Of a stretch of DNA of 64,000 nt, positions 56,015-63,683 are shown piece by piece (position 1 is the first letter of the stretch; each line of letters begins with the position of its first letter). A model generated the notes under the pieces. The model worked only from the letters and a program-made list of their open reading frames with translations. It made no database searches and was not told the origin of the DNA. The stretch lies in assembly GCA_030684935.1 (NCBI GenBank), contig JAUXXH010000010.1, positions 30,855 to 94,854 of the forward strand. The letters are read 5' to 3'. Origin of the DNA: Pseudolabrys sp. (GTDB lineage Bacteria > Pseudomonadota > Alphaproteobacteria > Rhizobiales > Xanthobacteraceae). Made by a program: the position numbers and the translations under genes.

Positions 56015-56071
56015 GTTACTATTGACAATAGTAACTTCATATTTAGAGTTACTATCGCCTGTAAGCGATAG
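56015..56071 (+). promoter_or_regulatory. Promoter and two palindromes of the inserted toxin-antitoxin module
   Basis: GTTACTATTG (56015-56024), A, CAATAGTAAC (56026-56035) is a perfect palindrome. A further half-site GTTACTAT follows at 56048. CTATCGC (56052-56058) and GCGATAG (56065-56071) form a second palindrome ending at the ribosome site. TTGACA (56022-56027), 16 bases, TAGAGT (56044-56049) is a good promoter. Confidence 0.75.
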
Positions 56072-56080
56072 GAGTTCGCG

Positions 56081-56467
56081 ATGAGTAAGTATGAACCTTT
56101 GCCGCAGTTCCTGGCGTCGGTGGGTGGTCGATCGCACCGTATGAGCTTTGGCGAAATCGAGCGAATTCTCGGCTTCAAACTTCCTAAGAGTGCGTACCAG
56201 CATGAAGCATGGTGGAGCAACAACGCGACTGGCCACTCGCATGCGCGCGCGTGGCTGAAATTTGGATGGCGTACCGTCGCCATCGACTTGAAGGGACGCA
56301 AAGTCACTTTCGAACTGGCGCGACCTGAGGCTTCTCCTGAGCCGCCAGCAAAGCAGGACCCGTGGGGCTGTATGGCCGGGACGATCACGATCATGCCCGG
56401 GGTCGATCTGATGGCCCCGCCCGGTGATAAATGGGACGCCGAAGAAGGGAGGCTGCTCAATGAGTGA
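56081..56467 (+). CDS. DUF7662-like protein with VapB-like tail, probable antitoxin
   Basis: The 128-residue protein opens SKYEPLPQFLASVGGRSHRMSFGEIERILGFKLPKSAYQHEAWWSNN, a DUF7662-like pattern (AWW, RAWLKFGWRT). It ends in GCMAGTITIMPGVDLMAPPG, which resembles the toxin-clamping tails of VapB antitoxins. It overlaps the PIN toxin gene by eight bases. GATAGGAG gives a strong ribosome site. Base use is less GC-rich than its neighbours, in line with acquisition. The antitoxin role is inferred from tail, order and overlap. Confidence 0.72.
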   Translation: MSKYEPLPQFLASVGGRSHRMSFGEIERILGFKLPKSAYQHEAWWSNNATGHSHARAWLKFGWRTVAIDLKGRKVTFELARPEASPEPPAKQDPWGCMAGTITIMPGVDLMAPPGDKWDAEEGRLLNE

Positions 56468-56858
56468 CCTCCTGCTTGACACTTGTGCCGTCCTTTGGCT
56501 GGCCCAAGGCGCGGACATGACGCCAGCGTCGCGCACAGCGATTGCTGATCGCCCTCTCAATGTGTCGCCTATCAGTGCTTGGGAGATCGCAAATCTTGTT
56601 CGCAAAGGGCGTGTCGCTGCGACTCTGCCTGTCGCAAATTGGTTTCACCAAACAGTCGGCAAAATGGCTGCTGGGTTACCGCCCTTAAGTGTCGAAATCC
56701 TGACCGGCTCTTGCAGCCTTCCCGGGGCGCCACCGGAGGATCCCGCCGACCGGATCATCATAGCGACGGCCCGGTTGACTGACCTGACCGTGGTGACGCG
56801 CGACCGCAAGATTCTTGACTATTCGCGTGCCGGCCACGTTCGTACATTGGTGTGTTGA
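56460..56858 (+). CDS. PIN-domain ribonuclease, VapC-like toxin
   Basis: The 132-residue protein has the PIN acidic set: Asp in LLLDTCAVLWL (residue 7), Glu in SPISAWEIANLV, Asp in DPADRIIIATA and Asp in VVTRDRKILDY. These residues bind metal for RNA cleavage. ATG 56460 overlaps the antitoxin end. Its own stop is two bases before the next gene of the MoxR operon. It is more AT-rich than that operon. Confidence 0.88.
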   Translation: MSDLLLDTCAVLWLAQGADMTPASRTAIADRPLNVSPISAWEIANLVRKGRVAATLPVANWFHQTVGKMAAGLPPLSVEILTGSCSLPGAPPEDPADRIIIATARLTDLTVVTRDRKILDYSRAGHVRTLVC

Positions 56859-56860
56859 CC

Positions 56861-58927
56861 ATGAACCTCGGCGTCGCCTTCGCTCCTCTGGTGCCCGAAT
56901 ATGTGGTGTGGACCGCGTTCGGCGTCGCCGTGCTGATCTCGATCCTGTTGCTCGTCGTGCGCAGCCGCGGCGCCGTGGTGCGCGCGCTGGCGATGGCGAT
57001 GATGGTGCTGGCGCTGGCCAATCCGTCATTCACCCGCGAGGACCGCGAGCCGATCCCGTCAGTCGCCGCCGTTATTATCGACAAGAGCCCGAGCCAGGAC
57101 TTCAGCGATCGCACCGCGCAGACCGATGCTGCGCGCGCCACGCTCGTCGAACGGCTCAAACGCATTCCCGGCCTTGAGGTGCGCGTCGCCGAGGCCGGCG
57201 CCGCCGACGGCGAGACCGACGGCACCAAGTTGTTTTCCGCTTTGTCCTCGACCTTGGCCGACGTACCGCCGGATCGCATTGCCGGCGCGATCATGATCAC
57301 CGACGGCCGCGTGCATGACATTCCCGCCGACGCCGCCGCGCTCGGGTTCGCCGCGCCGCTGCATGCGCTGATCACCGGCCACAACAACGAGATCGACCGC
57401 CGCGTCGTGCTGACGCAAACGCCGCGCTTCGGCATTGTCGGCCAGTCGCAGACCGTCGGCATCCGCGTCGAGGATCAGGGCGCCGGCGGCGGCACCGTGC
57501 AGGTCACCATCCGCCGCGACGGCGAGATGCTCGAACAGCGCATGGTGAGCGTGCGCACCGACATCAATGTTCGGGTGCCGATTCCGCATGCCGGCGCCAA
57601 CATCGTCGAGGTCGAAGCCGCCGCCCTGCCGAACGAACTGACCCTGGTCAACAACCGCGCCGTGGTTTCGATTGACGGCGTGCGCGACAAGCTGCGCGTG
57701 CTGCTGGTGTCGGGCGAGCCGCATGCCGGCGAGCGCACCTGGCGCAACCTGCTGAAATCCGACGCCTCGGTCGATCTGGTGCATTTCACCATTCTGCGAC
57801 CGCCGGAAAAGCAGGACGGCACGCCGATCAACGAATTGTCGCTGATCGCCTTCCCGACCCGCGAACTGTTCCAGCAGAAGATCTCCGAATTCCAGTTGAT
57901 CATCTTCGACCGCTACGCCCGACAGGGCGTGCTGCCGATGGTCTATTTCGACAACATCGCCAAATATGTGCAGGATGGCGGCGCGGTGATGATCGCCGCA
58001 GGTCCGGATTACGCCTCGCCGACCAGCATCTGGCGCACGCCGCTCGACGTCATCCTGCCGGCCGAGCCGTCCGGCGACATGACCGACCAGCGCTTCCAGG
58101 CGCGGCTGACCGACGCCGGCAAACGCCACCCGGTCACGCGCGCGCTTGAAGGCTCGGAGACCGAGCCGCCGCACTGGAGCCACTGGTTCCGCCTCGTCAA
58201 CACCAAGCGCACCACCGGCACCAGCGTGATGCAGGGTCCCGACAACAAGCCGCTGCTCGTGCTCCGCCGCGAGGGTGAAGGCCGCGTCGCGCTGCTTTTG
58301 TCCGATCACATCTGGCTATGGGCGCGCGGCTATGAAGGCGGCGGGCCGCATCTCAATCTGCTGCGCAACCTGTCGCACTGGCTGATGAAGCAGCCCGAGC
58401 TCGAAGAGGAAGCGTTGCGCCTGATCGTGCGCGGCCGCGACATCACCGTGCAGCGCCAGACCATGGCCGACAGCGTCAATGAGATCACGCTGACCGCGCC
58501 GAGCGGACAGGCGCGCAAGCTCACCCTCAGGCAGGACGAGCCCGGCCTGTGGCGTTCCGAACTGACCGCCAACGAACTCGGCCTGTGGCGCGCGACCGAC
58601 GGCAAGCTGACCGCGCTGGCCAATGTCGGCCCGGCCAATCCGCGCGAATTCCAGGAAGTGACGTCGAACACGCAGCCGCTGCTGCAGCTTGCCAGCGCCA
58701 CCGGCGGCGACTCCCGGCGTCTCGCCGACGCTTCGACGCTCAACGTGCCGCGCGTCGTGCCGGTGCGTAGCGCCTCGAGCTTCAAGGGCGACGACTGGAT
58801 CGGGCTGAAGATGCGCGACGTCAGCGTGGTGCGCGGCATCGGCGTGCTGCCTATCTTTGCCGGTCTGATCGGCTTGCTGCTGCTGATCGGCTCGCTGGCT
58901 GCCACTTGGGCAAGAGAAGGTCGGTAA
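56861..58927 (+). CDS. Large membrane protein of the MoxR operon (glutamine amidotransferase-like/VWA-like)
   Basis: The 688-residue protein has two N-terminal helices (YVVWTAFGVAVLISILLLVV and VVRALAMAMMVLALANPSF), a long periplasmic part with AAVIIDKSPSQDF and LRVLLVSGEPHAGERTWRNLLKSDASVDL (amidotransferase-like fold), and one C-terminal helix (GVLPIFAGLIGLLLLIGSLA). It is the usual fourth member after DUF4159. No ribosome site precedes ATG 56861; translation is probably coupled to the toxin stop two bases upstream. An in-frame GTG at 56852 is an alternative. Confidence 0.85.
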   Translation: MNLGVAFAPLVPEYVVWTAFGVAVLISILLLVVRSRGAVVRALAMAMMVLALANPSFTREDREPIPSVAAVIIDKSPSQDFSDRTAQTDAARATLVERLKRIPGLEVRVAEAGAADGETDGTKLFSALSSTLADVPPDRIAGAIMITDGRVHDIPADAAALGFAAPLHALITGHNNEIDRRVVLTQTPRFGIVGQSQTVGIRVEDQGAGGGTVQVTIRRDGEMLEQRMVSVRTDINVRVPIPHAGANIVEVEAAALPNELTLVNNRAVVSIDGVRDKLRVLLVSGEPHAGERTWRNLLKSDASVDLVHFTILRPPEKQDGTPINELSLIAFPTRELFQQKISEFQLIIFDRYARQGVLPMVYFDNIAKYVQDGGAVMIAAGPDYASPTSIWRTPLDVILPAEPSGDMTDQRFQARLTDAGKRHPVTRALEGSETEPPHWSHWFRLVNTKRTTGTSVMQGPDNKPLLVLRREGEGRVALLLSDHIWLWARGYEGGGPHLNLLRNLSHWLMKQPELEEEALRLIVRGRDITVQRQTMADSVNEITLTAPSGQARKLTLRQDEPGLWRSELTANELGLWRATDGKLTALANVGPANPREFQEVTSNTQPLLQLASATGGDSRRLADASTLNVPRVVPVRSASSFKGDDWIGLKMRDVSVVRGIGVLPIFAGLIGLLLLIGSLAATWAREGR

Positions 58928-58933
58928 CTTCCG

Positions 58934-59563
58934 ATGACGCTCTCGCTGTTTCTGGCCACGATGATGGCGGGCTTCGTCTATTCGGTGATCCCCGGCCCCG
59001 CCGTTCTGCTGGTCTTCTCGCTCGCCGCGCAGCACGGCCGCGCCATGGGCGCGAAGTTTCTCGCCGGGCATATGGCCGGCGACATTGTCTGGAGCGCGCT
59101 CGCTTTCGCGTCGATCCTCGGCGTCAGCCAGATGGGGCCCATGCTGTTCGAGATTCTCGGCGCCGGCTGCGGGCTTTATCTGATCTATCTCGGCATCAAG
59201 GCGATGCTCGCCAGGAACATCGGCGAAGCGCCGGTGCTGCGGGGTCACCGGCCCTACCGCGCCGGCTTCCTGTTCGGCCTGACCAACCCGAAGGCCTATC
59301 CGGTGGCGGTGGCGGTATTCACGGCCCTGATCGCGCGCTACACGATGGACCTGTCGTGGTCGTCGCTGCCGCTGATGGGGCTGTCGGCGTGGATCGGCAT
59401 CGTGCTCGGCTATGTCGCGACATTGTTCTGGGCCGGATTACCGCTGGTGCGCCGATTCTTTCTCACCCACGGCGTGATCGTCACGCGGGTGATCGGTGTC
59501 ACCTTCGTGCTGTTCGGCGCCAAGTCGATCGTCGACGCCGGAAGGTCGTTCCAGGCGCGGTGA
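58934..59563 (+). CDS. LysE/RhtB-family amino acid exporter
   Basis: The 209-residue protein has six predicted helices and the family start FVYSVIPGPAVLLVFSLAAQHGRAMGAKFLAGHMAGD. GFLFGLTNPKAYPVAVAVFTAL is also typical. It exports an amino acid or related compound; specificity is unknown. It begins six bases after the MoxR-operon membrane gene, so it may be its last gene. A second member of the family is at 61791. Confidence 0.9.
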   Translation: MTLSLFLATMMAGFVYSVIPGPAVLLVFSLAAQHGRAMGAKFLAGHMAGDIVWSALAFASILGVSQMGPMLFEILGAGCGLYLIYLGIKAMLARNIGEAPVLRGHRPYRAGFLFGLTNPKAYPVAVAVFTALIARYTMDLSWSSLPLMGLSAWIGIVLGYVATLFWAGLPLVRRFFLTHGVIVTRVIGVTFVLFGAKSIVDAGRSFQAR

Positions 59564-59566
59564 AGA

Positions 59567-59854
59567 CTACTTCACCACTTCGTCGGCGGCGGTGATCAGG
59601 CTGTGGCTGGGATTCTTGCCGCAATATTCGCCGAGCTTGCCGCCATTCGCCTTCATCTTGTCGAAGTCGACGATCGGCTTGGCGTCCTGGTCGCTGTAAT
59701 AGCCTTCCAGCCACATCAGGATCAGCCCGATGGTTTCCTTGTCGCTGGTGACGAAATCCTTGCAGGTGACGGTGGCGAGATCGAGCTGCTGCGCCTGCGC
59801 CGGCAATGGCGCGGACAGCGCCGCGGCAACCAGCAGTATCGAGAGTTTCTTCAT
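59567..59854 (-). CDS. HdeA/HdeB-family periplasmic protein
   Basis: The 95-residue protein has a signal peptide (MKKLSILLVAAALSAPLPAQ, cut after AQA) and a mature part with two cysteines (Cys31 in TCKDF, Cys78 in EYCGKNP), as in the acid-stress chaperones HdeA and HdeB. IGLILMWLEGYYSDQ fits the family helix. ATG 59854 with GGGG upstream is preferred. Acid protection is inferred from the family. Confidence 0.85.
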   Translation of the reverse strand: MKKLSILLVAAALSAPLPAQAQQLDLATVTCKDFVTSDKETIGLILMWLEGYYSDQDAKPIVDFDKMKANGGKLGEYCGKNPSHSLITAADEVVK

Positions 59855-59984
59855 TGCAAACCCCAAGAGACATGCGCATCGGAACGCGCGACGGCACAAC
59901 CTAAGCCCGCGCTCATTGCATGGGCAAGTATCGCAAACGCATTTTCATTGACGGTTTTCTGAAATTATTCTGAACAAGTATTTC

Positions 59985-60003
59985 CCGAACGGTTTTCGGG
60001 ATC
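59985..60003 (-). terminator. Short hairpin after the GNAT gene
   Basis: TCCCGAA and TTCGGGA arms around a 5-base loop lie immediately after the stop of the gene ending at 60002. There is no T-tract, so it is a weak terminator at best. Confidence 0.35.
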
Positions 60004-60511
60004 AGGCTTCCACCCAGTCCGGCCGGATCATGCCGCCGACGCCGTCGAACGCGCCCGGCGCCAGTTCGTTGACCAGCAGGCGGGCGGGGTCGACCGGTCC
60101 CGGCATTTTGACCTGCCCCTTGGCAATGCGCTTGAAGCCGGCCTTGGCGTAGAACGGCTCGTCGCCGACCAGCACCACGAGCTTGTAGCCCTGCGCCTTG
60201 GCGTCCTTGAGCGAGCGCTCGATCAGACTGGAGCCGACGCCGCGCGAGCGGAACGGCGGCTCCACCGTCAGCGGCCCGAGCAGCAGCGCCGGCGTTTCGC
60301 CGATGCAGATCGGCGTCAGCCGGATCGAGCCGACCAGCAAGGTGCCGATGCGTGCGGTGAAGGACAGCTCCAGCATATGGCCCCTGCCCTCGCGGATGCG
60401 GAAGGCCGAGCGCGCATAGCGGCCAGGGCCGAAGGTGCGCTCGTGCAGCCGTTCGATCGCCAGGGCGTCGCCCAGGGTCTCGGGCAGGATGGTCAGTTGC
60501 AGTTCGGACAT
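60002..60511 (-). CDS. GNAT-family N-acetyltransferase
   Basis: The 169-residue protein has the acetyl-CoA motif VEPPFRSRGVGSSLIERSL and the PFYAKAGFKR segment typical of the YhbS-like group. The start at 60511 (MSELQLTILPE) gives family length, but no ribosome site is visible before it. The substrate is unknown. It is divergent from the glutathione transferase gene. Confidence 0.88.
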   Translation of the reverse strand: MSELQLTILPETLGDALAIERLHERTFGPGRYARSAFRIREGRGHMLELSFTARIGTLLVGSIRLTPICIGETPALLLGPLTVEPPFRSRGVGSSLIERSLKDAKAQGYKLVVLVGDEPFYAKAGFKRIAKGQVKMPGPVDPARLLVNELAPGAFDGVGGMIRPDWVEA

Positions 60512-60608
60512 AGGGAAGGCGATTAGCACCTTGAACGATTCCGGTCCATCGCGGTGGCGCGCCCCGCCGGAAGCCCTTAAATGGACGGCAGCACAGCGGA
60601 GAACGGAC

Positions 60609-61583
60609 ATGGGACTTCTGGTCGACGGCGTTTGGCAGCAGGACGGCCTGCGCACCAAGGACGGCGCCTTCGTGCGGCCGACGACGAGCTTCCGCAACTG
60701 GGTGACGCCGGACGGCAGCGCCGGGCCTTCGGGCAAGACTGGCTTCAAGGCCGAAGCCGGCCGCTATCACCTCTACGTCTCGCTCGCCTGCCCGTGGGCG
60801 CACCGCACCATCATCTTCCGCAAGTTGAAGCAGCTCGAGAACGTCATCTCGCTGTCGGTTGTTTCGCCCGACATGCTGGAGAACGGCTGGACCTTTCACA
60901 GGCAAGAAGGCTCGACCGGCGACGATGTGAACGGCAAGGACAGACTGTCCGACATCTATGTAATGGCCGATCCCAAATATACCGGGCGCGTCAGCGTGCC
61001 GGTGCTGTGGGACAAGGCGCAGAAGACGATCGTCAACAACGAGTCGTCCGAGATCATCCGCATGCTCAATTCGGCGTTCGACGGCTTCACCAACAGCCGC
61101 GCCGATTTCTACCCGCAAGCGCTGCGCGCCGAGATCGACCGCATCAACGACCTCGTCTATCCGAACATCAACAACGGCGTCTATCGCGCCGGATTTGCCA
61201 CCGGACAGGCGGCTTACGAGCAGGCGTTCCGCGGCATCTTCAACACGCTCGACGAGATCGAGCAGATATTGTCGCGGCAGCGCTATGTCGCGGGGCCGGT
61301 GATGACCGAGGCCGACTGGCGACTGTTCTGCACCTTGATCCGTTTCGACGCGGTCTATTACGGCCACTTCAAGTGCAACTGGCGGCGCATCACCGAGTAT
61401 CCCAATTTGTCGAACTATGTGCGCGATCTCTATCAGGTGCCGGGCGTGGCCGAGACGGTGAGCCTGGAGCAGATCAAGCGGCATTATTATCATAGCCAGC
61501 GCCATGTGAATCCGTCGGGCATCGTGCCGGTCGGACCGCAACTCGATTTCGCGGCGAAGCATGATCGGGGGAGGTTTGGCTGA
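60609..61583 (+). CDS. Xi-class glutathione transferase (glutathionyl-hydroquinone reductase)
   Basis: The 324-residue protein has the nucleophile motif CPWAH at residues 61-65 and the C-terminal domain typical of YqjG/PcpF proteins (EADWRLFCTLIRFDAVYYGHFKCN). It reduces glutathionyl-hydroquinones, a repair step in quinone metabolism. ATG 60609 with GGAGAACGGAC is preferred over a longer frame. A G/C-rich repeat follows. Confidence 0.92.
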   Translation: MGLLVDGVWQQDGLRTKDGAFVRPTTSFRNWVTPDGSAGPSGKTGFKAEAGRYHLYVSLACPWAHRTIIFRKLKQLENVISLSVVSPDMLENGWTFHRQEGSTGDDVNGKDRLSDIYVMADPKYTGRVSVPVLWDKAQKTIVNNESSEIIRMLNSAFDGFTNSRADFYPQALRAEIDRINDLVYPNINNGVYRAGFATGQAAYEQAFRGIFNTLDEIEQILSRQRYVAGPVMTEADWRLFCTLIRFDAVYYGHFKCNWRRITEYPNLSNYVRDLYQVPGVAETVSLEQIKRHYYHSQRHVNPSGIVPVGPQLDFAAKHDRGRFG

Positions 61584-61622
61584 CTCATGGGATTCACCAG
61601 TGATGCGGCATGCTCAGCCTGT

Positions 61623-61732
61623 TCCCTCCCCCCTTGTGGGGGAGGGTTAGGGAGGGGGGGGGGTAATCGCGATAACGCAGCAGCCCTGCCCTGCACCCCC
61701 ACCCCCAACCCCTCCCCACAAGGGGGAGGGGA
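61623..61732. repeat. C/G-rich inverted repeat
   Basis: CCCTCCCCCCTTGTGGGGGA at the left and CCCCTCCCCACAAGGGGGAG at the right each form a hairpin and are also related to each other. The middle holds a run of ten G. Related to the element at 38457. Confidence 0.7.
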
Positions 61733-61790
61733 GCAGACAGAAATCACCGCGCCTTAGTCGCCAAGGCGGATGACGGAGGAATAGATTTTC

Positions 61791-62423
61791 ATGTTCGGCA
61801 CCCACGACCTTGCGCTGTTCATCCTCGCCGGCTGGCTGCTGAACATCACGCCCGGCCCCGACACCGCGCTGATCGTCGCGCGTTCGACGCAGATGGGCTT
61901 CAAAGGCGGCGCGATGGCCTGCGCCGGCGTCGCCGCCGGCATCATGGTGCATATTCTGGCCGCCGCGCTTGGCCTCTCGGCGCTGATCGCGGCCTCCGCC
62001 ACCGCCTTCGGCATCATCAAGTTTCTCGGCGCCGCCTACCTCATTTACATCGGCATCCGCATGATCCTGACGCGACGCGGCGATGAGAACGCGCCGGCCG
62101 GATTGAAGACGCTGCTCCCTTTGGCAAAAGTCTTTCAGCAAGGCTTCGTCACCAATGCGCTGAACCCGAAAGTGGCCTTGTTCTTTCTGGCGTTCCTGCC
62201 GCAGTTCATCGACAACAACGCGCCGTCGACGGCGCTGGCGTTCCTGTTTCTCGGCGTGGTGTTCAATCTCAACGGCACGGTCTGGAATCTGGGCGTCGCC
62301 TGGATGGCGGCGCGTGCCGCCTCGATGATGCGCGGCGGCAAGACGTTCCAGCGCTGGATCGACTGCAGCATCGGCGCGCTGTTCATCGCCTTCGGCGTCA
62401 AGCTGGCTCTCTTCCAGCGCTAG
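61791..62423 (+). CDS. LysE/RhtB-family amino acid exporter
   Basis: The 210-residue, six-helix protein starts FILAGWLLNITPGPDTALIVARSTQMGFKGG and has QGFVTNALNPKVALFFLAFLPQFID, both typical of RhtB/LeuE-like exporters. It differs from the member at 58934 and is not a tandem copy. Its stop overlaps the end of the convergent His/Met-rich gene by four bases. Substrate unknown. Confidence 0.9.
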   Translation: MFGTHDLALFILAGWLLNITPGPDTALIVARSTQMGFKGGAMACAGVAAGIMVHILAAALGLSALIAASATAFGIIKFLGAAYLIYIGIRMILTRRGDENAPAGLKTLLPLAKVFQQGFVTNALNPKVALFFLAFLPQFIDNNAPSTALAFLFLGVVFNLNGTVWNLGVAWMAARAASMMRGGKTFQRWIDCSIGALFIAFGVKLALFQR

Positions 62424-63007
62424 TGAGCGAACTGACCTTTCGCCATCATCAGATGATGCGGCTGGTGATGGCCGCCTTGCGCCATGATGCCGATGAAGCC
62501 GAGCGCCTTCAGTTTGACCAAGGGCATCTTGGCGCTCGCAGCGACGGTGAGGGTCACGCCGTCGGGCCGCTCCGCCGTCGTCGCGCCCCAGCCGTGCGCG
62601 GCCAATTCACGGGCATGCGCCGGCACCATGCGTTTGATCGCGTCGCGGGTGCGGCCTTCGCCGGTGACGGCGATCTCGATGCCGGTGCCGGTCATGCGTT
62701 CGTTCGCAACCGCGCGCAACGTCACCTCGTTCATGTCGATGAGATGCTCGCGCAAGGCGCCGATATTCACCTTCGACCAGTCGGTGGACGGGTCGGATTC
62801 GAGAATCTGCACGATTTCCTGAATAGTGCCGAAAGCGTCCTGGCCGGGACTGACGGGCTGCGCGCCGCTGTGATGTCCGGCCATGGCGCCGTGCTGGCCG
62901 CCTTGCATCGTCTGGCCGTGCATGCCGCCGTGCTGCGCAAGCGCGTAAGCCGTGGTGGCGGCGATCGCCAAACCGGCGATCGTGGTCTTCCAGGGAAATT
63001 TCGACAT
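62420..63007 (-). CDS. Exported His/Met-rich protein of unknown function
   Basis: The 195-residue protein has a signal peptide (TTIAGLAIAATTAYA) followed by a stretch rich in His, Met and Gln (GGMHGQTMQGGQHGAMAGHH) that could bind copper or another metal. The rest (DAFGTIQEIVQILESDPSTDWSKVNIGALREHLIDMNEVTLRA) looks like a folded domain, and the C-terminus is again His-rich (GGHHQPHHLMM). AAGGAACC precedes ATG 63007. It lies next to a Crp/Fnr regulator on the same strand. Confidence 0.75.
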   Translation of the reverse strand: MSKFPWKTTIAGLAIAATTAYALAQHGGMHGQTMQGGQHGAMAGHHSGAQPVSPGQDAFGTIQEIVQILESDPSTDWSKVNIGALREHLIDMNEVTLRAVANERMTGTGIEIAVTGEGRTRDAIKRMVPAHARELAAHGWGATTAERPDGVTLTVAASAKMPLVKLKALGFIGIMAQGGHHQPHHLMMAKGQFAH

Positions 63008-63077
63008 GGACCGGTTCCTTCGCATGATGCCCCGCTGCCTTGCTAGCGGATCGGCCGCCAGCCCCCTATGATCCGGA

Positions 63078-63683
63078 TCATACCTTAGGCGCGCGCAGCA
63101 GCGTGATCTTGCCGCGGTCACGCCTGATTTCGCCGCCGCGCGCCATTCCCGCCAGCGTCCGATAGAGCGCCTCATGCGTAAGGCCGAGTTCCGCGGCGAA
63201 ATCCTTGAGCGTGCCGCGCAACGTCACGCTGCGCCCGTCGGCGCCGGCATGGACGCCGAGGTAATGGCGGACGCGGTCGCGCGCCGAGCGGATGTTGCGC
63301 TGCTCGAGGCGCGTGCGCAGGTTCATCACCTGGCGCGCCAAGGTCGCGGTGAAAGCCTGCGCCGCCTTGCGGTCCTTGTCGAAGGCTGCGAGCAGCGCGG
63401 CTTTCGGAAAAGCGCGCAAGGTCGCCGCGCTGCCGGCGATGGCGTCGCAGTGGTAGACGGTGGAAAACAGCGAGGCTTCGGCAATCGTCTCGCCGGGGCC
63501 GGCGACATAGAGCACCACTTCGCGGCCGGCGCGGTCGACGCGCGACAGCCGCACGCGGCCGGTGACGATTTCGTAGAAACTCACCGGCCTGTCGCCCTGG
63601 CGAAACAGCGCCGCGCCGGATTTCAGCTTGCGCTCGCTTGCCTTGGCGCGAACCGATGCGGGCAGCCAGTCGTGGTTGGGCAT
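63078..63683 (-). CDS. Crp/Fnr-family transcriptional regulator lacking Fe-S cysteines
   Basis: The 201-residue protein has a cyclic-nucleotide-binding-like domain (LFRQGDRPVSFYEIVTGRVRLSRVDRAGREVVLYVAGPGETIAEASLF), a dimer helix and a helix-turn-helix (TLKDFAAELGLTHEALYRTLAGM). The single cysteine cannot hold a 4Fe-4S cluster, and the cAMP-binding residues of Crp are not evident. The signal is unknown. It is upstream of the His/Met-rich gene and may control it. Confidence 0.88.
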   Translation of the reverse strand: MPNHDWLPASVRAKASERKLKSGAALFRQGDRPVSFYEIVTGRVRLSRVDRAGREVVLYVAGPGETIAEASLFSTVYHCDAIAGSAATLRAFPKAALLAAFDKDRKAAQAFTATLARQVMNLRTRLEQRNIRSARDRVRHYLGVHAGADGRSVTLRGTLKDFAAELGLTHEALYRTLAGMARGGEIRRDRGKITLLRAPKV

